Below are positions 45,217 through 55,848 of a stretch of 64,000 bases of DNA, in pieces. The translations under genes and the position numbers were made by a program. The notes under the pieces were generated by a model that was not told the DNA's origin, made no database searches, and saw only the letters and a list, made by a program, of their open reading frames with translations. The stretch is from Okeania sp. SIO1I7 (GTDB lineage Bacteria; Cyanobacteriota; Cyanobacteriia; Cyanobacteriales; Microcoleaceae): positions 62,001-126,000 of the forward strand of contig JAAHGF010000022.1 in NCBI GenBank assembly GCA_010672585.1, read 5' to 3'. Every line of letters begins with the position of its first letter. Position 1 is the stretch's first letter.

Positions 45217-46554
45217 TCATCTAATAGGAAGAGAAATAATAAACTCCGTACCTTCACCCAATTTTGACTTACAGGTAATTGTACCCTCATGTTTTTCCGT
45301 AACAATTTGCTTGGCGATCGCCATCCCCAGTCCAGTTCCCTTGCTGACCTCATTGGTGGTAAATCCCTGCTCAAAAATCTGGGCTTGGGTCTCGGGTTCC
45401 ATGCCACAGCCATTATCTTGAATGCAAACCTGAACCTGCTCATATCCTAGCATTTTCGTCTCAATTGTGATCCGATTCAGGTCAGCTTTGATTTCAGCCA
45501 AAGTTTTGCCTTTATTGGCTTCATCAATGGCATCAATAGCGTTAGCAAGCAGATGCAGAAAAACCTGATTAAGCTGTCCTGGAAAACAATAAATTTCAGG
45601 AATATTACCGTAATTCTTCACGATCTCTATTGCTTGCCGTTCTTCGTTGCTTTTAGTGCGGTGCTTGAGAATCAGCAAGGTTCTATCTATCCCATCATGC
45701 AAATTAAATTCAACTTTGTGGTCTCGATCATCGCGAAAAAAGGTTCTCAGACTATTGCTAACTTCACAGAGGCGATCGATGCCTAAGTCCATTGAATTAA
45801 TGAGCTTGGGTAGATCTTCACGAAGCAACTCCAAATCCACTGCTTCGAGTTCATCTTGAATATGGGTTCCATTCCTGGGGCATTCTTGCAGTAGAAAATC
45901 AATTAGACCAAATAACTTCTGCACGTAGGTCCTAGCAAGCTCAATATTCACATTGATGAAGTCTGTTGGATTATTGATTTCATGGACAATTCCTGCCATT
46001 AATTCTTCCAAAAATGCCATTTTTTCAGCTTGAATTAACTGAAGTTGTGTGGTTTTTATCCGGTGATATTGGACTTGTAAATCTTGATTGCTTCGGAGTA
46101 ATTTTTGGTTTTTATCAGTCAGTTGTATGGTCTGGTGATAAAGCCGTTGCCGGAGATGATATATTTCAATATGAGTAGCAATACGAACTAAAATTTCTTC
46201 GCGTTGGAATGGCTTGGTAATATAGTCAATACCCCCAACATCAAACGCTTTGACTTTATCTAAAGCCCGATCGAGTGCACTGATAAAAATAATGGGAATA
46301 TCTTGGGTTTCCGAACACGATTTAATTGCTTGACAAAGGGCATAACCGTCCATATCCGGCATCATCACATCGAGTACAATCAAATCTGGTTGGGGCGTTT
46401 GTCTCACCAACTCTAGAGCCTTTTTGCCATTTTTTGCTGCCACAATTGCATAATCATTTTTGAGAATTTCCAGCAGAATGTGGATGTTTTGGGGGTCGTC
46501 GTCAACGATCAAAACTTTAGATTTTGCTAGATTTGTTTGAGTATGCGCGATCAT
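45217..46554 (-). CDS. response regulator-histidine kinase hybrid (REC-HisKA-HATPase)
   Basis: A 445-residue cytosolic protein with an N-terminal receiver domain: acidic pocket VDDDP, phospho-acceptor D62 in VLDVMMPDMDG and Lys in TKPF. A short coiled coil (about 130-180) leads to a histidine kinase with HEINNPTD and an ATP lid SKGTGLGMAIA. There is no membrane or DNA-binding segment. Such proteins receive phosphate from a partner kinase and pass it on, so it fits as an intermediate in a relay with its neighbours. It lies 84 bp downstream of the large hybrid kinase start-to-stop unit (46639-50223) and may be cotranscribed with it. Confidence 0.92.
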   Translation of the reverse strand: MIAHTQTNLAKSKVLIVDDDPQNIHILLEILKNDYAIVAAKNGKKALELVRQTPQPDLIVLDVMMPDMDGYALCQAIKSCSETQDIPIIFISALDRALDKVKAFDVGGIDYITKPFQREEILVRIATHIEIYHLRQRLYHQTIQLTDKNQKLLRSNQDLQVQYHRIKTTQLQLIQAEKMAFLEELMAGIVHEINNPTDFINVNIELARTYVQKLFGLIDFLLQECPRNGTHIQDELEAVDLELLREDLPKLINSMDLGIDRLCEVSNSLRTFFRDDRDHKVEFNLHDGIDRTLLILKHRTKSNEERQAIEIVKNYGNIPEIYCFPGQLNQVFLHLLANAIDAIDEANKGKTLAEIKADLNRITIETKMLGYEQVQVCIQDNGCGMEPETQAQIFEQGFTTNEVSKGTGLGMAIAKQIVTEKHEGTITCKSKLGEGTEFIISLPIR

Positions 46555-46638
46555 AGGGTTAAACTTACTATTTTTGACAATTTTTTTTCTACTCTGTTAT
46601 AGATACAAAACCAAAGGCAAGTTAAGTGCCAGAATTTG

Positions 46639-49600
46639 TTATGGATCTATTTGTGCGATTAAATCTTGGAGTTGTATTAGCGCGGCATCCGTATCAAAAT
46701 CAAAGACCGCTTTTTGCAGCAGTTGAATGCCAACACTATATGGCGTTCCTTGGGTGGCTTCATTTAAATCTTTGAGTTGTTCAAATCCTGCTGCAATATC
46801 GTTTTGCAAAAGATGTTCCAGTTCTTGAAGACGATTCTTCAGAACTTGCGATTCTATCGGATCGGCTTGAGCGATCGCATCTGTAGAAATATCGACAGAT
46901 GGCTCTAGCTTCCCGAGGGAATCCATCACGACTGCAAAGCATTGGCTGAAGGTTTGCATTAAATATGGCAGTGCTTCAGTTCGGGAATTGTTATGCAAAG
47001 ATTTCTCTAGAGCAGAAGCAGCTACAAACAAATCTTTGGCTCCAATATTGCCTGCGGTGCCTTTGATAGTATGAACTTGATTCCGAGCAGTAGTGTAGTC
47101 TGTCGCCGTGATTGTAGCTTGGATATTTGCTAGGGTATTTTGGTTCTGTTCGCGAAACTGCCACAAAATATGGCGGTAGGCATTGATATTTCCCCCAATA
47201 CGATGAACGCCTGCTTCGACATCAACCCCCGCCAAAACAAGTGACTCCTCGGCAGCAAGTGCCAAAGGAGAGGAAGAGATTGCATCGGGAACGGTAAGTT
47301 GTGCCGTCGTGTTGCCGTCGATTTCTTCATTAGGCGGTTTTAGCCAACGGTTAAGGGTTTGAAAAACATGATTAGGATCGATGGGTTTTGTGATATGATC
47401 GTTCATACCTGCTTGCAGACTCAAGTCGCGATCGCCAATCATGGCATGGGCTGTCATAGCAATGACGGTCAAATCAGCAAAGCGCTGACTTTCAGGGCAA
47501 TCCAATTGACCCAAAGCCCGGATACGTCGCGTGGCTTCAAGACCATCCATGTCCGGCATTTGAATATCCATTAACACTGCATCGTAATGATTGTGTTGCA
47601 CCGCTGCCAATGCCTCCAAGCCGTTATTCGCGGTATCAATACTCGCACCCGCTCCTATCAATAGTTCTCGGGCGATTTGCTGATTGATTTCGTTGTCTTC
47701 CACCAGCAATATCTTATAGCCCGAAAGAGAATCACAATCTACAGCTACAGAGCAGTCGCCAACAATATTGTTTCCAGATTTCGCAACAACATCAGAGCAG
47801 AAAGTCTTCACAAGAGTATCGTAGAGCGCCGAACGATTGATGGGCTTTGATAAACAATCCTCAGCACCCACTTGTTCGGCACGCTGCTTTATATCCATTT
47901 GCCCGTGGCCGGTAATGAGCAGAATCCGAGGCTGGTGGAACAGTGGAGCCAGACGGATGCGTTGAATCAACTCAATACCATCGATCCCGTCGGACATCTG
48001 CCAGTCCGTCACCACCAATTGATAGGGGTTATCGGTCACTTGCAGAGCTTCTAATGCTTCTTTTCCAGAAGCAACGGTGTCAACCTGTAGAGAAAATGAT
48101 TGCAAAAGCTCCTTGAGAATGTTGCGCGCTGCCGGACTATCATCGACGATCAACGCTTTTATACCTTTTAGTCCTGCGGGTGGGGTGAAATTTACCAGGG
48201 TAGTTGATGCTGTTTCAAACATTGCCCAGAATTTAAAGTTGCTGCCTTTACCGACCTGGCTTTCCACCCAAATATCACCGTCCATCAAATTGACCAAGCG
48301 TTTGCAAATGGCTAAACCCAAGCCAGTTCCGCCATATTTGCGCGTGGTCGAGTCATCTGCTTGACTGAAGCGGCGAAACAGTCCCTTGCACTGGTCTTGG
48401 GTAAGGCCGATCCCCGTGTCCCGAACGGAAAACTCCACCTTAACGCCATCGTCTCGATATTCTCGCAAAACAAGCCGAACAATCACCTGGCCAATTTCCG
48501 TAAATTTGACAGCATTACTGATTAGGTTCAGAAGTAGTTGTTCTAATCGCAGCGGATCGCCCCTTAGAGAATTTGGGATCTCTGGATCGATACCGATCAA
48601 GAATTCGAGACCTTTTTGTTCTGCGCGTAAGCTGACTAGATTGGATACATTTTGCAGAACTGCGTCAAGCTCAAAATCTATTTTTTCTAGTGCTAGCTTC
48701 CCCGCTTCAATTTTTGAAAAATCAAGAATATCGTTAATCAGGCGCAGGAGGGATTTACCGGAGCTTTGGATTTTCTGCATATAGTCAATCTGTTGGCTAT
48801 TGAGGTCTGTCTGCAATGCCAAGTGACTCAAACCTAAAATCGCATTCATCGGGGTTCTAATTTCGTGGCTCATTACTGCCAAAAAATTGCTTTTTGCCGC
48901 GTTTGCCGATTCGGCCAACTCCCGTGCATCTTCTAGCTGCGTGGCTCGTGCCTGTTCCGTTTCTCGCAGCAGATCGAGTTCTATCAATTCATATTTAAAT
49001 AGGTTCAGGCTGCTTAAGATGCCATCAAACTCCAAGTCGTAGCGACCTTGCTCGATCTCATAGTCTCCCTGACGCGAGCGAAGATATTCCACCGCTAAAG
49101 TTATCTTCTGTAAAGGCTGAAGAATTGAATTGCGAACGTAGAATATCAAAAGTAAAACCAGAGCAATCCCGGACGAGATCGTAAACACGGTCATGATATT
49201 GAGGAATGTCACCAAGCGGTTGAGGGAGTTTTTACTTTTCTCAACTTGTTCCCGAGCAGTTTCCGAGAGACTTTCTAGCAATTTTTCGGCTTCTTGGTAG
49301 TTGCGACGCTCCAAGTTTTCGATGGTTTGGAGGGCCTGTTCGCGATTATTCCCTTGGTAGGTCTTGAGAATGCTTTCTCCTTCTGTTTTCAGCTCGTTAA
49401 AGAGCCGTTCGATCTCTTTGAGCTTAATTGTTTCCTGTTTTTTTTGCTCCAGGGCACGGAGATTTTCAAAGGTAATTTCAAAATTCAGAGCACACTCAAA
49501 AAACTCCCGTTTGGCATCCGGATCGTTAAGGATGAAGCGGTTCAAGGTGGCCAGCATATTGCCAGCAAGTTCTGACAGTTCCAGATAGTAACGGACTCCT

Positions 49601-50223
49601 GGAAGGTCATCGCGCACCACCTGCTCGAAACTCTTAGATTTGCCAGCATCAGCCAGTTCTTCCTCTTTGAGCTGCTGCAAAAGCTTTTCCATAGGTACAC
49701 CTACATCTTTCAGTAGAGTACTGATGCGCTGACTGGCTTTGCGATCGGCACTGGGGTCGTAGCCCCTAAACACTTTTTTCTCTGATTCTTGCCGGAAATC
49801 TTCAATCAGTCTGTCCAAGCGGTCCCAGTCTCGCTTACGAGTATTGCGAATTTTGATGGAAACGCTATCTCTAAACTCTAGCAACTCATTATAGTTTTTG
49901 AAGTATTCGTGCTCTTCTTCTTCCTCGCCAAGAACGTACTCTAACAAATTACCACTCATAGTACCTAATTCTTCGAGCATACTAATAGTGCCTAATGCTT
50001 TGGGAACCTCTATTTCTAGGACTTGCTGGGTGGATTTTTTGACTTGGTAACTAAAAAATAGAACGGCAATAGAAACGCCACTAATCACCATAAATATTAA
50101 GAAGAAGATAAAGTTTAGCCGAACGACAACGGAACGCTTCTTTTTCAATAGTTGTTCTTGTAATCTTGCCAAATAACTGGGAGATGTTGGCTGGGTAAGG
50201 TTCGGATAAATTGCTTTTGTCAT
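46639..50223 (-). CDS. membrane hybrid histidine kinase with two receivers and Hpt
   Basis: A 1194-residue sensor. The first membrane helix is at about 36-60. A mainly helical periplasmic domain of about 280 residues follows, then a second helix (about 343-363) and a HAMP-like linker. The HisKA domain has H453 ([10 protein letters not shown]) and the ATPase has [11 protein letters not shown]. Receiver 1 ([12 protein letters not shown]) and receiver 2 ([11 protein letters not shown]) follow, then a C-terminal Hpt domain with H1051 ([12 protein letters not shown]). All modules of a complete His-Asp-His relay are in one chain. The helical periplasmic domain resembles chemoreceptor-type four-helix bundles. 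The output regulator is not in the window. It probably forms an operon with the REC-kinase downstream (84-bp gap). Confidence 0.92.
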   Translation of the reverse strand: MTKAIYPNLTQPTSPSYLARLQEQLLKKKRSVVVRLNFIFFLIFMVISGVSIAVLFFSYQVKKSTQQVLEIEVPKALGTISMLEELGTMSGNLLEYVLGEEEEEHEYFKNYNELLEFRDSVSIKIRNTRKRDWDRLDRLIEDFRQESEKKVFRGYDPSADRKASQRISTLLKDVGVPMEKLLQQLKEEELADAGKSKSFEQVVRDDLPGVRYYLELSELAGNMLATLNRFILNDPDAKREFFECALNFEITFENLRALEQKKQETIKLKEIERLFNELKTEGESILKTYQGNNREQALQTIENLERRNYQEAEKLLESLSETAREQVEKSKNSLNRLVTFLNIMTVFTISSGIALVLLLIFYVRNSILQPLQKITLAVEYLRSRQGDYEIEQGRYDLEFDGILSSLNLFKYELIELDLLRETEQARATQLEDARELAESANAAKSNFLAVMSHEIRTPMNAILGLSHLALQTDLNSQQIDYMQKIQSSGKSLLRLINDILDFSKIEAGKLALEKIDFELDAVLQNVSNLVSLRAEQKGLEFLIGIDPEIPNSLRGDPLRLEQLLLNLISNAVKFTEIGQVIVRLVLREYRDDGVKVEFSVRDTGIGLTQDQCKGLFRRFSQADDSTTRKYGGTGLGLAICKRLVNLMDGDIWVESQVGKGSNFKFWAMFETASTTLVNFTPPAGLKGIKALIVDDSPAARNILKELLQSFSLQVDTVASGKEALEALQVTDNPYQLVVTDWQMSDGIDGIELIQRIRLAPLFHQPRILLITGHGQMDIKQRAEQVGAEDCLSKPINRSALYDTLVKTFCSDVVAKSGNNIVGDCSVAVDCDSLSGYKILLVEDNEINQQIARELLIGAGASIDTANNGLEALAAVQHNHYDAVLMDIQMPDMDGLEATRRIRALGQLDCPESQRFADLTVIAMTAHAMIGDRDLSLQAGMNDHITKPIDPNHVFQTLNRWLKPPNEEIDGNTTAQLTVPDAISSSPLALAAEESLVLAGVDVEAGVHRIGGNINAYRHILWQFREQNQNTLANIQATITATDYTTARNQVHTIKGTAGNIGAKDLFVAASALEKSLHNNSRTEALPYLMQTFSQCFAVVMDSLGKLEPSVDISTDAIAQADPIESQVLKNRLQELEHLLQNDIAAGFEQLKDLNEATQGTPYSVGIQLLQKAVFDFDTDAALIQLQDLIAQIDP

Positions 50224-50899
50224 GAGAGTCCAATTTAATCAATAACTGCTTTAGCGGTCGTTAAGTTGAGGTTTTTGGTAATGGTATATTATACCAAATT
50301 ATCAATATTTGCTACAAATATATAGGATATTTCTTAGAGGTCAGGAGTCAGGAGTCAGGAGTCAGAATGAATGGCTTCAATACCATTTTTTGATCATAAG
50401 TTCTCTTTTTAATCAAAAGGACATCTCCTATAAATTATTTTGATTGCTCTTATTATTCGTAACATTCTTTTTTTTAATTGGTATTAGACCTCTGCGGAAA
50501 TTAAGATTTAACAACCTTTAGGAATTTCAGTGTAATTATCGGAGATGGGTAGTCCTGCATGGTAATGGTGAGGATATATATTTTTGGCGTTGCTGAAGCG
50601 CGTGTATGATATTAATCCTAATTACTTAGAAGTCAACCCACCCGCAGGCCCCTCCCAGGGCTGTTTCATTCTCGATAGACACGGAGACGCACCAGACACA
50701 CCAGATACGGGGATGGAGGCTTTTAAGCGGCGTTGAACCAAATATTCTCTCAGAGCAAAAAGGACGCTTATTGGCGCTCAAAATCGGCAAATTTTGGCAA
50801 ATTTCACTGTTCCACTATCCCCTCATCTTCCATTCTCCCGCTCATCCTTAATCTACAATACTTTAAAACAGCCCTGTTCCCAGGAGGGGAACGACTGAG
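50224..50899. other. spacer with mixed repeats
   Basis: The first 80 bases echo kinase coding sequence (TTGAGGTTTTTGGTAATGGTATAT at about 50263 matches HstK-kinase DNA near 44220), so a fragment of a duplicated kinase may remain. Three CAGGAGT words lie near 50341-50360 and a CCCAGGAGGGG palindrome near 50878. No gene seen. Confidence 0.5.
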
Positions 50900-51098
50900 T
50901 CATATCATGTCCGGTAGCATCGGTATTGTAAAAGGGTAAGAATTCAGAATTTAGAATGCGCGAATTTAGAATTCATAAATTTGGGATGAAAGCTTTAGTA
51001 TTCTTGGAATTAAGGGTATTAATCCCGAAACAACTTAAATTTCCTGTAGATATTCACCCTTTGGTTTACACAAACGATACCAGCGGACATGATATCAG
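50900..51098. mobile_element. about 199-bp MITE, ATATCATGTCCGG family, long type (copy B)
   Basis: Nearly identical to 22918-23108 over its whole length, including TGGGATGAAAGCTTTAGTAT and ACTTAAATTTCCTGTAGATA. It differs mainly by a short GCGCGAATT insertion. The near identity at two distant loci implies recent movement. Confidence 0.9.
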
Positions 51099-51235
51099 GA
51101 GAGAAGAAAGAAGAAGAAACCCCGAGTAGAAGGAGAAAGTTTTTTGCTCGCCCTCTTATCCGGGCATGATGTCATACCTCAAATCAACAAAGCCATATTT
51201 TTTAATTTCTCTCATCTCCCCATTCCCCCATCCCA

Positions 51236-52606
51236 TTATTGCCTGGGCAAAGCAATTTCAAACTCTGTACCTGCTCCTGGTACTGAATTACAAGAAAGTT
51301 TTCCTCCATGTTTTTCTTCTACTATTTGGCGGGAAATTGATAAACCTAAACCTGTACCTTTACCTACTCCTTTGGTCGTAAATAAATGCTCAAATATCTT
51401 TTGTTTCACTTCCTCTTTCATACCCATGCCATTATCTCTAATTCGGATGATTATCTGTTGGTTTTCTCTGTCAACTTTCGTAGTAATAGTAATCTGATTT
51501 GGTGTAGCTTCAATTTCCTCAAAAGTTTTACCAATATTGCTTTCTTCTAAAGCATCAATGGCATTAGCAATTAGATTCATAAAAACTTGGTTTAATTTAC
51601 CGGGAAAACAGCTAATTTCTGGTAATTCTCCATATTCTTTAATTACCTCGATCGCTGGATGTTCTCCATTATCCTTGAGTCGATGTTTTAAAATCAACAA
51701 AGTACTATCAATACCATCGTGAATATTAAAACTAACTGTTCGAGCATTATCCCCACGGGAAAAAGTGCGTAATGCAGTGCTAATATTGCGAATGCGCTCG
51801 ATACCTGTTTTCATCGAAGCGATCACTTTCGGACAATCTTCAATTAAAAAATCCAGTTCTATATCTTCAATACATTCTTGAATTTCTGGATCGGGAGTAG
51901 ATAATTTATTTTGATAGAGACTAAGCAAATGAATTAAAGCTTCGACGTATTCTGAAGCATGACCAATATTTCCTTCAATAAACCCAACGGGATTGTTTAT
52001 TTCGTGAGCGACTCCAGCAACAACTTGACCTAATGTTGCCATTTTTTCACTTTGAACTAACTGTAATTGTGCTTTTTTTAGTTGTTCTAAACGTTTTTTT
52101 AATTCTTGATTGGTACTTTCCAAATCCTCAATCATTTGCTCTAAAATTAGATTTTTATCATAAATTTCTTGCTCTTGATTTAGAGTTTTTTCTTGCAATT
52201 TTTTCTGGAGTCGATATAAAGTAATATGGGTTTTTACACGGGAAAAAACCTCTTCGGCATGAAAAGGTTTAGTAATATAATCAATTCCGCCTACTTCAAA
52301 TGCTTTGATTTTATCAAAAACATCATCAAGGGCACTAATAAAAATAACAGGAATATCTTGAGTGCGAGGATCGGTTTTTAAATGCTTACATACCTCATAA
52401 CCATCCATATCGGGCATTGAAATATCAAGTAAAATCAGATCGGGATAATCAAGATGAATTCCTTGCAGAGCCAATTTTCCACTGGGAATTGGACGAACAG
52501 TATAACCCTTTTTTGATAATAAACCTATTAAAAGTTGTAAATTGGCAGGGGTATCATCTACAACTAAAATATTGCCATGCTCTGAATTGGTTCCCGAGGA
52601 ATTCAT
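51236..52606 (-). CDS. response regulator-histidine kinase hybrid (REC-HisKA-HATPase)
   Basis: A 456-residue protein with the same layout as the one at 45217. The receiver has D61 (ILLDISMPDMDG) and FDKIKAFEVGGIDYITKPF. A coiled coil (about 135-180) follows, then a histidine kinase with HEINNPVG, NAIDALEESNIGKT and GKGTGLGLSISRQI. The kinase domain is closer to that of the HstK-type proteins (ending IALPRQ) than to that of the 445-residue hybrid, so domains have been shuffled within the cluster. It is cytosolic. Phosphate probably arrives at D61 from a neighbouring kinase. MITE-derived sequence lies just past the stop. Confidence 0.92.
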   Translation of the reverse strand: MNSSGTNSEHGNILVVDDTPANLQLLIGLLSKKGYTVRPIPSGKLALQGIHLDYPDLILLDISMPDMDGYEVCKHLKTDPRTQDIPVIFISALDDVFDKIKAFEVGGIDYITKPFHAEEVFSRVKTHITLYRLQKKLQEKTLNQEQEIYDKNLILEQMIEDLESTNQELKKRLEQLKKAQLQLVQSEKMATLGQVVAGVAHEINNPVGFIEGNIGHASEYVEALIHLLSLYQNKLSTPDPEIQECIEDIELDFLIEDCPKVIASMKTGIERIRNISTALRTFSRGDNARTVSFNIHDGIDSTLLILKHRLKDNGEHPAIEVIKEYGELPEISCFPGKLNQVFMNLIANAIDALEESNIGKTFEEIEATPNQITITTKVDRENQQIIIRIRDNGMGMKEEVKQKIFEHLFTTKGVGKGTGLGLSISRQIVEEKHGGKLSCNSVPGAGTEFEIALPRQ

Positions 52607-52939
52607 AAGTTATTATTAAATATTGTTATGACTCGATCATAAGTTTAACATCTACTTTATTAAGAGTTATTAATCAGACATAACTCAAATTACCCTAGAA
52701 ATATCCTAGCTATTTGTAGCAAACATTTATCAATTTGGTATTAATATATTCAAACTCGTTCCTTCTGAAACCTTCTGAAACTCTTATAACACTGTTCAAA
52801 AATCAGTATTTTTGCAGAGGTATATAAAAAAAAAGATACTTTTGAGGACCAGATTTAGTCTCAAATTGTCTGACTGATTGCTTACCGAATAATTAATATT
52901 TCCTGATATTCAATTCCGTAACGGTTTTAACCAGAGGTA
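52607..52939. other. spacer between kinase genes
   Basis: AT-rich. No gene or clear signal; the short word ACCGAATAATTAATATTTCC near 52884 recurs elsewhere (16502). Confidence 0.45.
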
Positions 52940-53138
52940 ATATCATGTTCCCCCTCCGGGGGAGCTACGCTAACGGACGGGTCAGTTATAATAAAATTTA
53001 AGGACTCCGGGTAGCGACAGTACCAAAGAAATACTGAAATTATCAATGCTTTTCTCCAATATTTTCTATGTATTCCTCCTTTCTTCCCTCCTGACTTCTC
53101 ACAACAGTTATTTATAAGTATTCAACCGAACATGATAT
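52940..53138. mobile_element. 199-bp MITE with a nested palindrome in its left end
   Basis: The right end is TTATAAGTATTCAACCGAAC then ATGATAT. The left end starts ATATCATGT and is interrupted by TCCCCCTCCGGGGGAG plus CTACGCTAACG. The same nested insertion at the same position occurs near 16739, and the interior AAATACTGAAATTATCAAT is shared with that copy in reverse. Confidence 0.82.
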
Positions 53139-53183
53139 AATTATCAATTATCCATTATCAATTATCAATTAATGAATGTTTCT

Positions 53184-55832
53184 TTAATCACTCAACCAAT
53201 TCAAAATTTTCTCATATTCAAAACCATCACAATATTTTTGTATCGCTTCAGCTAGAGAATTATCTGATTGACTAATTTTAGTAATTGTATTAGCAATTCC
53301 TGCTAAATTTCCTGTCAGCAAAGCATCTCTTAGTTGTTGTTTTAATTCTTCAGATAATACCCTGACTTTCTGTTCAATAGATTCAACAGTTTCTTCCTTT
53401 TCTTTCAGTTTAATCTCCCTTTCCTCATACACATAGCGCACCCCTAAATATTCTTCCATCTTTTTAAAGATATCTGCTTCGCGAAATGGCTTTCTCATAA
53501 AATCATCGCATCCTGCCGATAAAACTACTACTTTTTCCTCTTCCAATACACTAGCTGTCAGAGCAATTATTGTTGTTGCTTGTCCTTTGGTTGTGGCTTT
53601 AATCTTTTGAGTGGCTTCATTTCCATCCATCACTGGCATCCGCATATCCATCCAAATCAAGTGAGGTTGCCAATCATCCCATATTTCTACTGCTTGTTGG
53701 CCATTAACAGCTTCTTTGAGTTCAAATCCTAGAGGAGAAAGGAGTTTAATTAATAATTGACGATTCAGAGGTTTATCATCCACGATTAAAATCCGATATC
53801 TGGGTTGATTTGGTTCCAGGGCAATAATACGACGTTGGGGAATTTGGGTCTCAACAACTTCGCTTTCGCTGACAATGGTAGCTTTGATTTCAAAGGTAAA
53901 TATTGTTCCTTGATTAACTTGGGAGCTAACATGAATATCTCCCCCCATCAGTTGCACAAATTTACGAGAAATTGGTAATCCTAACCCCGTTCCTTCTTGA
54001 GCTTGTTTTCCCGTTTCGGTTTGAGTGAATGCTTCAAAAAGTTTGTCTAACTCTTCTGCTGCAATTCCAGCTCCAGTATCTTCGACTTCAAAAATAATGT
54101 GGGTGGGATTAGATGGGGGAGATTTTTGAGCAACTCTGAGAGAAACTCCTCCGTCTGAAGTAAATTTAATCGCGTTATTAATAATATTAATTAACACCTG
54201 ACGTAATTTCAGTTCATCGGTGCAGATGTATTGAGGAACATCGTTAGTATGTTCGACTAAAAGTTGTAAGCCTTTTTCTTGTGCTTTCAGGTACAGCATA
54301 TCTTCAATATCATTGAGCAGGCGATGGAGGTCAAAGTTTTTCTGATTGAGAGTAATGCGTCCCGCTTCAATTTTAGAAAGATCGAGGACATTGTTAATTA
54401 AAGTCAGAAGGTGTTCCCCACTGCGACTAATAATACTAATATTTTCAATATGCTCTTGGGGAAGGGTTTGGGAACGAGTCATGATTTGTGCGAAACCGAG
54501 AATTGCATTTAAGGGAGAGCGTAACTCGTGACTCATGTTGGCAATAAAAGCACTTTTGGCATGGTTAGCTTGCTGGGCAGCTTCTTCAGCTTCTTTGTAA
54601 CGGGTAATATCTTGAAAAATACCAATAATTCCTATTACTCTACCCTGAACATCATAGAGTGGGACTTTACTCGTTTCCAACCAACCTTGTTTGCCATCCC
54701 CTTGTGTTATCGGTTCGACAATTCCCAATTCCGGTTTTCCAGAATCCATCACCTGGCGATCGCACTTAATATAAAAATCTGCCTCTTCCCCACTCCAAGG
54801 CATTTCATAGTCAGTTTTGCCCACAATTTCCTGACGTGTCATACTAGCTACTGAGGCAAAGCTCTGGTTGCATCCCAGATAAACATTTTCTCGATTTTTC
54901 CAAAATATAGATTGGGGAATATTATTGATCACCAAGTTAAGCAACTGTTGCGACTCTGATAATTCTTGAGTCCGTTCCTCTACTTTCTGCTCTAGGTTTT
55001 GAGAGTAGTCTTGCAATTCTTTAAACGACGCTTGTAGCTGTTCAGCCATGTGGCTAAACGAGTCTGCTAACTGCCCAAACTCATCCCGGCGATTTGTGGG
55101 TAGCGGTTCATCCCAGTGTCCGTCTGCCAAACGCTGGGCAACGCGATTGAGGTGTAATGTTGGTCGTACCACTACTGATTGAGCGAGCCACCATACTACT
55201 GGTAAAGAAACTAGCAAAACAACTAGGAAAATTCCCCCCGCAACAGCCAATGTACCCACTGCACTCTGAGTCACAGTAGTGGCATCCATCTCAATTACAA
55301 GAATGCCGTCGGAACGTCCCAATTGACTTTTAATGGGGGCATAACCATACAAAACAAATTGACCTACAACATTGGGACGGATAGTAGTTTCGGTAATGGG
55401 AGCCTGGATTTCCTTCTTCTGCTGCAAGCGTGGTGGCAAATTTTGTGGCACATCTCCAAACTTGGCCAGGGGTTGCTTGAGATGTTGAGAATTTGGTGCA
55501 TAATTTAAAACTACTGTGTAACGTCCATCTCGAAAGCGCAGGGTATAAAGGCGGACTATATCTGGGTCGGAGGCTTGAATTTCCTTGAGTCGCTGCTTAT
55601 TAACAGTGTAGTAAGCTGTATCAACATCTTCGGGGTCGTTAATTAAACCATGATAATCGCCGTCTATTTGACGAGCGGCCAAGCTGGTTATCCCCAAGAG
55701 GCGGTCTTGCAGTGCGACTTGCTGGGATATTCGTAGTTGCCAATAGATTGTGATTGAAAGTGCCCCCGCTGTGAGAGCAATCAATCCCGAATAGGCAATA
55801 ACCAGTTTGCTACTAAGATTCCAATAGTTCAT
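53184..55832 (-). CDS. membrane hybrid histidine kinase, sensor-HAMP-PAS-HisKA-HATPase-REC
   Basis: An 882-residue sensor. Helix 1 is near the N-terminus, a periplasmic sensing region (about 35-185) has GDYHGLINDPEDVD, helix 2 lies at about 195-220, and HAMP follows. After a coiled coil come a PAS domain (about 295-420, with VYLGCNQSFA and the EWLETSKVP-like strand), HisKA (MSHELRSPLN, the His near 435), an ATPase (GTGLGLPISRK) and a receiver (MDMRMPVMDG). A short helical tail (about 815-882) replaces an Hpt domain and has no candidate His motif. The frame starts at 55844, but that ATG lies in a TAGACATCTCC repeat end (AGATGTCTAT), so ATG 55832 (MNYWNLSSK) is preferred. The 103-bp array lies directly upstream. 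Confidence 0.9.
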   Translation of the reverse strand: MNYWNLSSKLVIAYSGLIALTAGALSITIYWQLRISQQVALQDRLLGITSLAARQIDGDYHGLINDPEDVDTAYYTVNKQRLKEIQASDPDIVRLYTLRFRDGRYTVVLNYAPNSQHLKQPLAKFGDVPQNLPPRLQQKKEIQAPITETTIRPNVVGQFVLYGYAPIKSQLGRSDGILVIEMDATTVTQSAVGTLAVAGGIFLVVLLVSLPVVWWLAQSVVVRPTLHLNRVAQRLADGHWDEPLPTNRRDEFGQLADSFSHMAEQLQASFKELQDYSQNLEQKVEERTQELSESQQLLNLVINNIPQSIFWKNRENVYLGCNQSFASVASMTRQEIVGKTDYEMPWSGEEADFYIKCDRQVMDSGKPELGIVEPITQGDGKQGWLETSKVPLYDVQGRVIGIIGIFQDITRYKEAEEAAQQANHAKSAFIANMSHELRSPLNAILGFAQIMTRSQTLPQEHIENISIISRSGEHLLTLINNVLDLSKIEAGRITLNQKNFDLHRLLNDIEDMLYLKAQEKGLQLLVEHTNDVPQYICTDELKLRQVLINIINNAIKFTSDGGVSLRVAQKSPPSNPTHIIFEVEDTGAGIAAEELDKLFEAFTQTETGKQAQEGTGLGLPISRKFVQLMGGDIHVSSQVNQGTIFTFEIKATIVSESEVVETQIPQRRIIALEPNQPRYRILIVDDKPLNRQLLIKLLSPLGFELKEAVNGQQAVEIWDDWQPHLIWMDMRMPVMDGNEATQKIKATTKGQATTIIALTASVLEEEKVVVLSAGCDDFMRKPFREADIFKKMEEYLGVRYVYEEREIKLKEKEETVESIEQKVRVLSEELKQQLRDALLTGNLAGIANTITKISQSDNSLAEAIQKYCDGFEYEKILNWLSD

Positions 55833-55848
55833 AAAAATAGACATCTCT

